Below are positions 1 through 6,218 of a stretch of 10,719 bases of DNA, in pieces. The stretch is from Deltaproteobacteria bacterium (GTDB lineage Bacteria > Desulfobacterota > Desulfarculia > Adiutricales > Adiutricaceae), in NCBI GenBank assembly GCA_031278795.1, contig JAITJT010000221.1, positions 1 through 10,719 of the forward strand, given 5' to 3'. The notes beneath the pieces are model-generated. The model was not told where the DNA came from. It was given only the letters and a program-made list of their open reading frames with translations, and made no database searches. The translations under genes and the position numbers were made by a program. Each line of letters begins with the position of its first letter. The first letter of the stretch is position 1.

Positions 1-294
1 GATTTCAGGAGAATCCTGGGGAGAGTCGTGGAGACGGGCGCTAAAACCATACTGGTTAGGGACAACTTTGGCCAGGACACCGCGATCCTTTGGGATATTG
101 ATGGGTATCTAGATGTTGGCTTCAACCACCTAAAAGGCTACTGGAACCTCTGGGGAAGAGGGGAGGTGGAGTTTTATTTAAAAGAGCTGGGATACAAGGT
201 CACCTGGATAGAAGACAGACGCACCAAGGGCCAGGTGGAGCTCGTGGTGGGGAAACCTTACACCTGGGGATTCATGCTTGCCGAGAAGCTATAG
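1..294 (+). CDS. C-terminal part of an unidentified protein, possibly a class I SAM methyltransferase
   Basis: The frame is open from base 1 to a TAG at 292-294, so this is the last 97 codons of a gene that begins outside the window. A GTG at 28 could be read as a start, but the open frame and coherent protein sequence before it argue that it is internal. The visible part has a strand-like segment (ETGAKTILVRDNF) and then an acidic helix followed by GYKVTWIED. This order resembles the last strands and helix of class I methyltransferases (a 'GG-x-l-l-i' strand, then 'EVE-x-LL-x-x-aGF-x-V'). That is a resemblance of pattern only; no SAM-binding motif is in view. It is rich in Trp and Tyr (GYWNLWGRGE). 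No terminator hairpin is visible after the stop. Confidence 0.6.
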   Translation, partial: DFRRILGRVVETGAKTILVRDNFGQDTAILWDIDGYLDVGFNHLKGYWNLWGRGEVEFYLKELGYKVTWIEDRRTKGQVELVVGKPYTWGFMLAEKL

Positions 295-528
295 TACTCA
301 AAGGACATATTGTTTTTAATGCACCGCTTCGGCCTAGAAAAAAATATTAGCGTGAAAATATCCAGTGCTGATTGTGTCTTTTCTATATCATTAATGTATT
401 GTATTCTCTAGAGCCAACGCAGTAAGTGTTTTTATGAGCAGAATTTATATTTGCGTGTGAATAAAGAGCTAAAATTAAAATTTCTAGTATCTAAAAATTT
501 TTTTGGTTTTCTTGGGTTTAGCGTTTTT
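295..528. other. AT-rich gene-free spacer before the repeat array
   Basis: No supported open frame, tRNA or terminator hairpin is seen here. The stretch is clearly more AT-rich than the gene before it, with several A and T runs. It leads directly into the tandem array that starts at about 529. Confidence 0.6.
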
Positions 529-1032
529 ACTTATCACTTTTTGTGACTTATTATGATTCACATATTGTGATTTGGCTGCACGTATTGTGACGTATTATGA
601 TTCACATATTGTGATTTGACTTCACGTTCTGCGATTTATTCTGTTTCACACTTTGTGATTTAGCTGCACGTATTGTGACGTATTATGGTTCTCATTTTGT
701 GATCTGACTTCACGTTCTGCGATTTATTATGTATCACTCTTTGTGATTTGGCTGCACGTATTGTGACGTATTATAGTTCTCATTTTGTGTTCTGAGTTCA
801 CGTTTTGCGATTTATTATGTTTCGCATTTTGTGATTTGACCTCACGTTCCGCGATTTATTCTGCTTCACTCTTTGTGATTTGGCTGCACGTATTGTGACG
901 TATTATGTTTCGCATTTTGTGATTTAACTGCACGTTCTGTGATTTATTATGTTTCACATTTTGTGATTTGCCTACACGTATTGTGACGTATTATAATTCT
1001 CATTTAGTGATTTGACTTCACGTATTGTGATT
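529..1032. repeat. Tandem array, 44-bp period, paired TCAC-n-TGTGA inverted repeats
   Basis: From 549 to 1032 there are eleven consecutive 44-bp copies without a single insertion or deletion, and a degenerate half copy precedes them at 529-548. Each copy is a 24-base module (consensus ends TTCACATTTTGTGATT) followed by a 20-base module. The 24-base modules start at 549 and every 44 bases after it; the 20-base modules start at 573 and every 44 bases after it. Both modules centre on an imperfect palindrome, best seen at 558-570 (TCACA-TAT-TGTGA). Palindrome centres are alternately 20 and 24 bp apart, about two helical turns. The 20-base module has two forms: TGGCTGCACGTATTGTGACG (573, 661, 749, 881, 969) and TGACTTCACGTTCTGCGATT or close variants (617, 705, 793, 837, 925, 1013). 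These mostly alternate, giving an 88-bp higher-order period. The right arm (TTGTGATT) is best conserved. The layout suggests an array of protein-binding sites or a repetitive structured RNA. The function is unknown. Confidence 0.95.
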
Positions 1033-1121
1033 CGCGAAAACAATAATGTGATGGTGACTTATGGTTGGAGTGCCACAATAAGCTAGAAATAATAGCACAA
1101 CAAAATATATAACCCTTGAGC

Positions 1122-1898
1122 CTAAGTGTCACCGTTTTCCCTCCAGATAAGCTCTTTATGGTTCCAAAGCTTTGGTTTAATGTCCCTTGTGATAAAAGGC
1201 TTCAAAAACACTAAGAGGCAGGAATATACATCGTCAAAACGTGGTTTATCCACAACGCCTCTTAGTTTGTTGTACGCGCGTTTCACCTCTTTGTGGTGGT
1301 TGAGGAAGGAGTCGAAAAATCCAAGAGTCTGTTTGGGTTTTTTAGCAAATGATTCGAAAATATTTTTTGTGTCAACCGTCAAACACCTGGACAGAGCGTA
1401 TAAATCCGCCATGTCCTTGGCCCGTCTAAGCAGGCGGTCGCATGAGATGACCGATATCTTGTCGCAAAGAACCTCATCCGGAAGCACCCCGGGAAAGCTC
1501 GCCTCGCCATGCTGATAGGTCTTGGAGCCCAATACTGGATAGATGTCCACGTCTAGCCTGAAGATCTGATGCTTATCCTCGCGGTTCACGACGTGGAAGA
1601 TGGCGATAAGTTCAGGGGTGTACTTGCGAACCACCTCCACGGCGAGCTCGTCCCGGTATTCCTCTAGAGATCTCTTTATGATCCCCAAAAGCCTCTCCAT
1701 GGAAGGAGGCTCTCCAACCCAGTTGACATCTATGTCCAAGGTCGAGCGATCATGGGCCAGGTAGCCGTTCTCCTTTAAGATGAGCTTTGTAATCATGGCG
1801 CCCTTGAAGACCAGGGGCGCGGACATCTTGGCGAGCCTCCCCATCACCTGGTACATGAAGTCCTCAAGGGTTCTTTCATGGAATATCTCTTTGTCCAT
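1122..1898 (-). CDS. AbiEii/AbiGii-type nucleotidyltransferase (toxin-like), no adjacent antitoxin
   Basis: This 258-residue protein has the motif order of the AbiEii/AbiGii (DUF1814) nucleotidyltransferase family. It has FKGAMITKL at 31-39 where the family usually has a K-G-G/S loop, an R-S-T-x-D-I-D motif with Asp55 and Asp57 as probable metal ligands, and a third acidic strand RLDVDIY (Asp116/Asp118). A C-terminal helical motif follows: Lys147, then RAKDMADLYAL with Lys161, Asp162 and Asp165. In type IV toxin-antitoxin systems such enzymes use NTPs to modify cellular targets such as tRNA and are controlled by an AbiEi repressor. No AbiEi-like gene lies on either side. The start ATG has GAAAGGA (minus strand, 1904-1910) five bases upstream. 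It reads toward the tandem array, and the stop is a TAG 89 bases from it. It could also be a housekeeping-like nucleotidyltransferase rather than a toxin. The spacers around it are strongly AT-rich, which is compatible with acquisition by transfer. Confidence 0.85.
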   Translation of the reverse strand: MDKEIFHERTLEDFMYQVMGRLAKMSAPLVFKGAMITKLILKENGYLAHDRSTLDIDVNWVGEPPSMERLLGIIKRSLEEYRDELAVEVVRKYTPELIAIFHVVNREDKHQIFRLDVDIYPVLGSKTYQHGEASFPGVLPDEVLCDKISVISCDRLLRRAKDMADLYALSRCLTVDTKNIFESFAKKPKQTLGFFDSFLNHHKEVKRAYNKLRGVVDKPRFDDVYSCLLVFLKPFITRDIKPKLWNHKELIWRENGDT

Positions 1899-1923
1899 TG
1901 TCGTCCTTTCGTATCTTTACGCT

Positions 1924-1958
1924 GTGATATTCCATAGCCAAATATTTTATGGAATCAA
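1924..1958 (-). promoter_or_regulatory. Putative promoter and palindromic operator of the nucleotidyltransferase gene
   Basis: On the minus strand, TTGATT (1953-1958) and TATGGA (1931-1936) are 16 bases apart and could be -35 and -10 boxes. They would give a leader of roughly 25-30 bases before the ATG at 1898. The two boxes overlap a perfect 8-bp inverted repeat, ATTCCATA (1929-1936) and TATGGAAT (1948-1955), separated by 11 bases. CAAATATTT is also directly repeated at 1939-1947 and 1956-1964. A palindrome covering both promoter boxes is a typical repressor-site layout. The box matches are weak, so this is an inference. Confidence 0.35.
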
Positions 1959-2264
1959 ATATTTGTGGCCTTTTCTCCAAAGTGGACTTAAAATTCCTCA
2001 TTTTACGAAAAAGCGCGCAAGCTTACATTTCAATTGTGATTTAATCCGTCTATTCAATCTTGGACTTTTTTGCGGATACGACTAAAAAAGCCCACCAGAG
2101 CCCAAAGATAGCCCTAAAATATATATTTCAGAGCGAAAAGGCAATTTAAAATCACAGAGATCTGCCCGCAAGTCCTTCTTTTAGCTATAAGCCTTCTTAT
2201 AAGCACTTTGAGATTTTTTCTTAGCTTTGCCTTTTCTCTTAAGCTTTTCTCTACTCTCAAGAAG

Positions 2265-2330
2265 TTAGCGCCCTCTTGGATAGCCGCGGCTTTTGGCTTA
2301 GCCGGGGCGCTAATTAGCCTCAGAGGCTAA
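2265..2330. repeat. Cluster of nested GC-rich palindromes (REP-like)
   Basis: Perfect 9-bp arms TTAGCGCCC (2265-2273) and GGGCGCTAA (2305-2313) enclose two further palindromes, AGCCGCGGCT (2282-2291) and GGCTTAGCC (2295-2303). Directly next to them is TTAGCCTC-A-GAGGCTAA (2314-2330). The words TTAGCC/GGCTAA recur throughout. The cluster stands out as a GC-rich island in AT-rich surroundings. It is not followed by a T-run on either strand, so it does not look like an intrinsic terminator. Confidence 0.7.
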
Positions 2331-2671
2331 AAAGTACTCCACCATCTTTCCATATTGAGGGTTTTGAGCGCGTCAAAGGTTTTCAAGGGCTTTTAAGGGA
2401 AAATCCACAACATATTTGGTAAAAATATTTTTTGATATATACATATTGTAGGTTTTTCTAAAGTCTTGAGCTTTAGGTGAATTTTTTGACGAAATCTCCC
2501 CCCAATCTTTCCCTCTTGATTCCGGCTTGTGGGTTTAGGCCCAAATCCCTATGCCCAAATAAGTGATCTTTTAGCTATTACTAAGACCTTCAATAAAAAG
2601 TGAAACATTTACCACTCTCTTTAGTTTTTGTTATGAGCTAGCGGTTTTTTTGGGCGTTTTTGGATTTTAAG

Positions 2672-2700
2672 TTGCCTTATTAAGGCAAATAGAGTAAAGT
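2672..2700 (+). promoter_or_regulatory. Putative promoter with a palindrome over the -35 box, upstream of the envelope operon
   Basis: TTGCCT (2672-2677) and TAAAGT (2695-2700) are exactly 17 bases apart, a fair sigma-70-like pair. The -35 box is part of a perfect palindrome, TTGCCTTA-T-TAAGGCAA (2672-2688). A second imperfect inverted repeat, AGTAAA and TTTACT, lies just downstream. A regulator bound at the palindrome would block or contact RNA polymerase. The first gene has AAAGGA at 2748-2753, nine bases before its ATG. Confidence 0.35.
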
Positions 2701-2762
2701 TATGCGGGAGTTTACTTTAAATTTTTTTCCCCGTACGTCATTATGTCAAAGGACGCTGTATA

Positions 2763-3353
2763 ATGAGAGCCCGCCTTTTTTTGTTTCTCGCCTTAAGTCT
2801 ATCCATAACGCTCTTTTCCGCTTGCAACTACGGCCCATTCGACTCGGGTAGGATGGATGCCTTGAGAGCTCGCACCGCTTACGTGGATCTGGCCAAGAAG
2901 CTCACCACCCATGACGAGCTTTTCTTCTTCGAGGAGCTCAGGGCCTCCCTCATCATGGACGTCCTCAACATGACCCCGGATCTCCTAACGGCGGCCAGGC
3001 TGCGCTGGACGGACGACCAAGCCTTTTCCCAGGCCCTCTCCCAGTGGCTCCCCCAGGGACAGGGGAGGGTGGTCTTCGTGGGAATCTACGCCAGGGACTT
3101 CAAGGTGAGTGAGTTTCTGGAGACCAAGAGCTATCGGGTGAGGCTAAAATCCGGCGGGGTACTTATCGATCCGGATCACTTCCAGGAGGTAAAGGAGCCG
3201 CTTCTCAGTAACTACCTTCCGGTCTTCAACCAGTGGGAGAAGGTTTTCGCGGTGCACTTTCCGGTTCCACCTTCTAGGGACTCGAGCCTGGTGGTGGACT
3301 TCCCCTCCGGTACCCGGGAGCTTCTCTTAAAAGACGATACGCTTCGAAACTAA
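2763..3353 (+). CDS. Predicted lipoprotein of unknown function, first gene of the envelope cluster
   Basis: This 196-residue protein starts MRARLF, has a hydrophobic stretch at about residues 5-18, and then FSA-Cys21, an acceptable lipobox (Phe at -3 is less usual). After cleavage and lipidation the mature protein would begin CNYGPF. The +2 residue is Asn rather than Asp, which by the rules known from enteric bacteria would favour the outer membrane. The rest has no motif I recognise. A helical first half (residues 29-100) is followed by a beta-rich second half containing RVVFVGIYARDF and YRVRLKSGGVLIDPDHF. The start ATG has a good AAAGGA nine bases upstream. It is 109 bases ahead of the Csd6-like gene on the same strand, so it may serve the same periplasmic wall process, but that rests on position alone. 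Confidence 0.75.
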   Translation: MRARLFLFLALSLSITLFSACNYGPFDSGRMDALRARTAYVDLAKKLTTHDELFFFEELRASLIMDVLNMTPDLLTAARLRWTDDQAFSQALSQWLPQGQGRVVFVGIYARDFKVSEFLETKSYRVRLKSGGVLIDPDHFQEVKEPLLSNYLPVFNQWEKVFAVHFPVPPSRDSSLVVDFPSGTRELLLKDDTLRN

Positions 3354-3462
3354 AAAGACTCCCCATATTTTAGAGGCCTTTTCCATGGACGTACGAGTTT
3401 AATCTTTGAAAAATTTTCCCCCATTGGCCTTTTCCACCCAAAAGCAAAACCCATAAATCACT

Positions 3463-5502
3463 GTGAAAACTTTTTTCCATCTTCGCTTTCTTTCAGCCTT
3501 ATTCTTTATCCTGGCCTTAGTCGTCTCCTCCGAGTGCCTGGCCCAGGAGGAGTACCTCCCGGATGCCCTTCTCTATCCCGGAAACGAGGCCGGAGTCATC
3601 CTGGTGGTGGACAAGACCCGCCAGGAGATGCGCATCTACCGCCACGACGGTAAGGGAAACGTATTTTTGGAGAAGATCATCCCCTGCTCCACGGGCATGA
3701 TCCAGGGCGACAAGCTGGCCAGGGGCGACAAGAAGACCCCGGACGGCTATTACATCTTCAACCAGAAGCTCCTCCCCAGGGAGCTTCCCGAGATCTACGG
3801 GATACTGGCCTACCCCATGGACTACCCCAACTTCTGGGACAAGAGGCAGGGTAGGGGCGGTGACGGCATCTGGACCCACGGCATAAACAAACCCCTGGTG
3901 GATTTTGATTCCTACGGCTGCGTGGAGCTCTTCAACCACGACATAGCCGCCTTGGAGCAGTACATAAGCCTCTATGAGACCCCCATAGTAATCTATGAAA
4001 ACCTGAACGTGCTTCCCATAAGTGATCTTAAACGCGAGGGTGCCAGGGTGCTCTCATTCGTGGAGAGCTGGAGACGGGCCTGGTCCCAAAAGGACATGGA
4101 GACCTACAGGGGACTCTACTCACCCAAAGAGTTCGTGAACACCGACAACCTCACCTTTGAGGGCTGGATGAGACACAAGGCCAACATAGCAAATCTCTAT
4201 AAAAAGATAGAGATTAACGTGGATAATTTAAGAGTTTTCCGGCACCGGGACGTGATAGTGGTCTCCTTTGACCAGCGCTACCAAGGTGACAGGCGCTACA
4301 GCTCCACAGGCGGGAAAAGGCTCTACCTCAGGGAAAATGGTGACAGCTTCCAGATAGTGGGTGAAGAGTTCGTGGGAGGTCCCCAAAACTACCCGGACAA
4401 GTGGCTAAGCGCCGAGGAGAGGCAGATGGCCATCAGCACCCCTCCACTCTCAGTTGCGGCCCAGGCAGTCCCGGTGGCCGCGGCCTCGGCGGGTGCCATA
4501 TTACCAGGCGGCTCGGTCTTGACAGCTCTCAACACCCAGACCCAGACGGACCAATCCGAGATCCTCTCCGAGGAGACCCGTATAAATATAGCCGCCCGGG
4601 CCAGAAACCCCCAAAACAAAGCCACCACCCCCCAGGTCTCAGACGACTCCCCGGGCCTTGAGGATGTAAAAGACGAGGTCACTACCCCAACCTTGACAGC
4701 TGAATCCGGGATAACACCCACATTCTCATCTTCCACCCGTGAGCAAGTTATAGAGCCAAAAGACCTAAAGGCTGCTCCAGTTGCGGCCCCTGTCCCCGCA
4801 AGCGAGCTAGCAAGCTCCCAGCCCAGGCTCCAGGTGAAGATAAACACCGGCCCCAAGGAGCTTGAGCCCAGCCCGGGCCTGGCCGTGGTTAACGTCGCCT
4901 CCCGCGACAGTAGTTTAGGTGTGGGCGCAAGCGCCCAAGGCACCTCGCCCACCCCGAGAGCGCCAACAACGCCTCCCACCCCAACGGTAATAGCCACCCA
5001 AGTGGCCCAAGGGGCGCCCAGTCAACAGCCGGCCCAGACCTCAGAAGAGGAAGCGCAAGCGGCCTCCCAGGCCGCGGGCGCTCCAGAGGAGGCTGTGGTG
5101 GAGGTGGCCTCCCTTAACCCCAAGGCTAATACCCCAGAACCAAACAAAGATGATTCTGAGAGTGAGATACTTAAGCTCCTTAATAATTGGGAGAAGAGCT
5201 GGGAGAATAAGGACTTGGAGAGCTACTTCGCGCTCTACGCCGATGACTTCCGCTTTAGGGAAAAAGGCATGGATCTAGCGGCTTATAAGGAATATAGAAG
5301 CGCGAACATTAAGAAGGCGGGAAAGATTTCCGTGAGCGCGGAGAAAGCTCAAGTCACGATGGAAGGAGACAAGGCCACACTTACATTTACCCAGAGATAC
5401 AAAGCGGACAACTATCAGGACCGGGGCCAGAAGACCTTGAGCCTCAAGCTGGAAGGTGGAGCCTGGAAGATAACCGGCGAGACCTTCAAGAAAGGATCTT
5501 AG
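3463..5502 (+). CDS. csd6: Csd6/Pgp2-like L,D-transpeptidase-fold peptidoglycan carboxypeptidase with two NTF2-like domains
   Basis: This is a 679-residue secreted enzyme. A signal peptide (about 1-27, cleavage likely after CLA) is followed by a YkuD/L,D-transpeptidase domain at about 42-180. The catalytic signature is THG with His139, then S-Y-G-C-V with Ser150 and the nucleophile Cys153. An NTF2/SnoaL-like domain follows at about 195-303. This order is that of Helicobacter Csd6 and Campylobacter Pgp2, which remove the terminal D-Ala from peptidoglycan tetrapeptides to give tripeptides. True L,D-transpeptidase activity cannot be excluded. Unlike those shorter proteins, it continues with a Pro/Ala/Thr/Gln-rich, probably disordered linker (about 320-560) and a second NTF2-like domain (565-679) clearly related to the first. 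The GTG start is forced: an in-frame TAA lies three codons upstream. No clear ribosome binding site precedes it. The 109-base upstream spacer carries an 11-bp direct repeat, GGCCTTTTCCA (3375-3385 and 3426-3436). The stop is TAG. Confidence 0.9.
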   Translation: MKTFFHLRFLSALFFILALVVSSECLAQEEYLPDALLYPGNEAGVILVVDKTRQEMRIYRHDGKGNVFLEKIIPCSTGMIQGDKLARGDKKTPDGYYIFNQKLLPRELPEIYGILAYPMDYPNFWDKRQGRGGDGIWTHGINKPLVDFDSYGCVELFNHDIAALEQYISLYETPIVIYENLNVLPISDLKREGARVLSFVESWRRAWSQKDMETYRGLYSPKEFVNTDNLTFEGWMRHKANIANLYKKIEINVDNLRVFRHRDVIVVSFDQRYQGDRRYSSTGGKRLYLRENGDSFQIVGEEFVGGPQNYPDKWLSAEERQMAISTPPLSVAAQAVPVAAASAGAILPGGSVLTALNTQTQTDQSEILSEETRINIAARARNPQNKATTPQVSDDSPGLEDVKDEVTTPTLTAESGITPTFSSSTREQVIEPKDLKAAPVAAPVPASELASSQPRLQVKINTGPKELEPSPGLAVVNVASRDSSLGVGASAQGTSPTPRAPTTPPTPTVIATQVAQGAPSQQPAQTSEEEAQAASQAAGAPEEAVVEVASLNPKANTPEPNKDDSESEILKLLNNWEKSWENKDLESYFALYADDFRFREKGMDLAAYKEYRSANIKKAGKISVSAEKAQVTMEGDKATLTFTQRYKADNYQDRGQKTLSLKLEGGAWKITGETFKKGS

Positions 5503-5517
5503 GGCCTTTCGCTTCTT

Positions 5518-5523
5518 AAGGAG
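5518..5523 (+). promoter_or_regulatory. Ribosome binding site selecting a TTG start
   Basis: AAGGAG lies ten bases before the TTG at 5534 and 16 bases after the stop of the Csd6-like gene. It is the best Shine-Dalgarno match near this gene. It supports TTG 5534 over the in-frame GTG at 5564, which has no comparable site. Confidence 0.6.
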
Positions 5524-5533
5524 CTAAATTTAA

Positions 5534-6145
5534 TTGCCATCCTCAAATCCCAAGGGAGCTTATGTGCAGGACATACCCAAAAGCCTGAAAAACTTGAATA
5601 AAAGGGAGAACGGCAACCGCCTCCACGTCATAATCATGACGGATCGCGGTAAAACCGGCCGCTTCACCTTTTCCACAAGCTTTTTCTGGGTAATGGGCCT
5701 ACTTCTCCTATTTATACTCGCGGCTCTCTTCTTTTTGGCCTACAGGCTCTCGGCGCTCATGGTCTTGCACCAGTCGGACAAATTGAAGCTGGAGGCCATG
5801 GGTACCTATTACGAGACCAGGGAGTTCAACCGCAGTTTCTCCCAGTCCCCCCAGGACGCCGGACTAATCCTGGAGAGGCTGGACCAGGCGGCCCTTATGG
5901 CCGAAACCATTGACAACCAGCCCATACTCCCCTGGGGAGTGGACACGGACCAAGGAAGCGCGAAAGAGCAAACCGCCAGCGGCCAAGTGCCAGCTCTTAA
6001 AGATCAGGCTAACACCTCCACTAGCGCAACTGACAAGAACGCCCAGGCACCTGGGCAAGGGGCGCCGGGCGCCTCTAGCCAAGATGAAGAGACAGCGCCA
6101 GGTGAGGCCGCGGCAAATGAGGCCGACCCTGCGTTAGCCCCATAG
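5534..6145 (+). CDS. Single-pass membrane protein, N-terminal part of an amber-split gene
   Basis: These 203 residues have a basic cytoplasmic-type N-terminus (1-45), one strong transmembrane segment at about 47-72, a short predicted helical stretch (about 80-125) and then a low-complexity Ala/Gln/Gly/Pro/Ser/Glu-rich tail. The piece LHVIIMTDRGKTGRF just before the membrane segment resembles the membrane-proximal start of some M23 wall peptidases, but no peptidase domain is present. The frame stops at a TAG (6143-6145) inside the low-complexity part. It then continues open in the same frame to 6685, so the intact protein would be about 383 residues: short cytoplasmic tail, membrane anchor, flexible periplasmic linker and beta-rich C-terminal domain. 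That layout recalls the scaffold Csd5 of Helicobacter (anchor, linker, SH3-like domain), but I see no sequence homology. It lies 31 bases after the Csd6-like gene and ahead of the Csd4-like gene, so a role in organising those enzymes is plausible. Confidence 0.75.
   Translation: MPSSNPKGAYVQDIPKSLKNLNKRENGNRLHVIIMTDRGKTGRFTFSTSFFWVMGLLLLFILAALFFLAYRLSALMVLHQSDKLKLEAMGTYYETREFNRSFSQSPQDAGLILERLDQAALMAETIDNQPILPWGVDTDQGSAKEQTASGQVPALKDQANTSTSATDKNAQAPGQGAPGASSQDEETAPGEAAANEADPALAP
6143..6145 (+). other. In-frame amber codon splitting one gene
   Basis: The sequence CCA-TAG-GAC sits between two open stretches in the same frame (5534-6142 and 6146-6685). A C-to-T change from CAG (Gln) would create it, and Gln is frequent in the surrounding low-complexity linker. 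It may be a nonsense mutation, an assembly or sequencing error, or a readthrough codon. TAG also ends three other genes in this window (292-294, 1122-1124, 5500-5502), so general reassignment of TAG is unlikely. Confidence 0.85.
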
Positions 6146-6163
6146 GACCCAACGGCTGCTCTA

Positions 6164-6218
6164 GGAAACGCTCAAGGAAACGCTCAGGGGAGTGCTCAAG
6201 GGAGCGCTCAGGGGAGCG
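6164..6218 (+). repeat. 12-bp coding tandem repeat (Gly-Asn/Ser-Ala-Gln)
   Basis: Four 12-base units and part of a fifth run in frame: GGAAACGCTCAA, GGAAACGCTCAG, GGGAGTGCTCAA, GGGAGCGCTCAG and a partial unit. They encode G-N-A-Q twice and then G-S-A-Q twice. The repeat keeps its coding frame although it lies after the amber codon, which supports its being, or having recently been, part of the translated linker. Confidence 0.85.

Larger units (their letters stand above)
1899..2762. other. Long AT-rich gene-free region between the nucleotidyltransferase and the envelope operon
   Basis: No convincing gene is seen on either strand. A plus-strand open frame at 1780-2085 mostly lies antisense to the nucleotidyltransferase and has no ribosome binding site. 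The region contains the putative minus-strand promoter near 1924-1958, a pyrimidine-rich tract around 2210-2260, the palindrome cluster at 2265-2330, a small hairpin at 2458-2476 (CTAAAG, 7-base loop, CTTTAG), many A and T runs, and the likely promoter of the envelope operon at 2672-2700. It may contain decayed sequence, but I recognise no gene remnant. Confidence 0.6.

Noticed and set aside
529..1032. CRISPR array
   Set aside because: The 24-base and 20-base modules are both repeated and conserved, so there are no unique spacers, and no cas genes are nearby.
1246..1254. Perfect DnaA box (TTATCCACA)
   Set aside because: It is a single copy inside a coding gene with no cluster of boxes, so it does not support an origin of replication.
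1780..2085. Plus-strand open frame of 101 codons
   Set aside because: It is largely antisense to the well-supported nucleotidyltransferase gene, lacks a ribosome binding site and has no recognisable protein features.
2458..2487. Intrinsic terminator (CTAAAG hairpin then T-run)
   Set aside because: The stem is only six AT-rich pairs, the T-run is several bases away and no gene ends just before it.
2518..2560. tRNA-like stretch with GGGTTTAGGCCCAAATCCC
   Set aside because: No cloverleaf with acceptor and anticodon stems can be formed; it is just an imperfect palindrome.
4389..4997. Minus-strand open frame of 202 codons
   Set aside because: It is antisense to the low-complexity linker of the Csd6-like gene; its length is explained by GC-rich composition.
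6143..6145. TAG as a genome-wide sense codon (pyrrolysine)
   Set aside because: Three other genes in the window end at TAG, and no pyrrolysine gene is present here; only local readthrough or mutation remains plausible.
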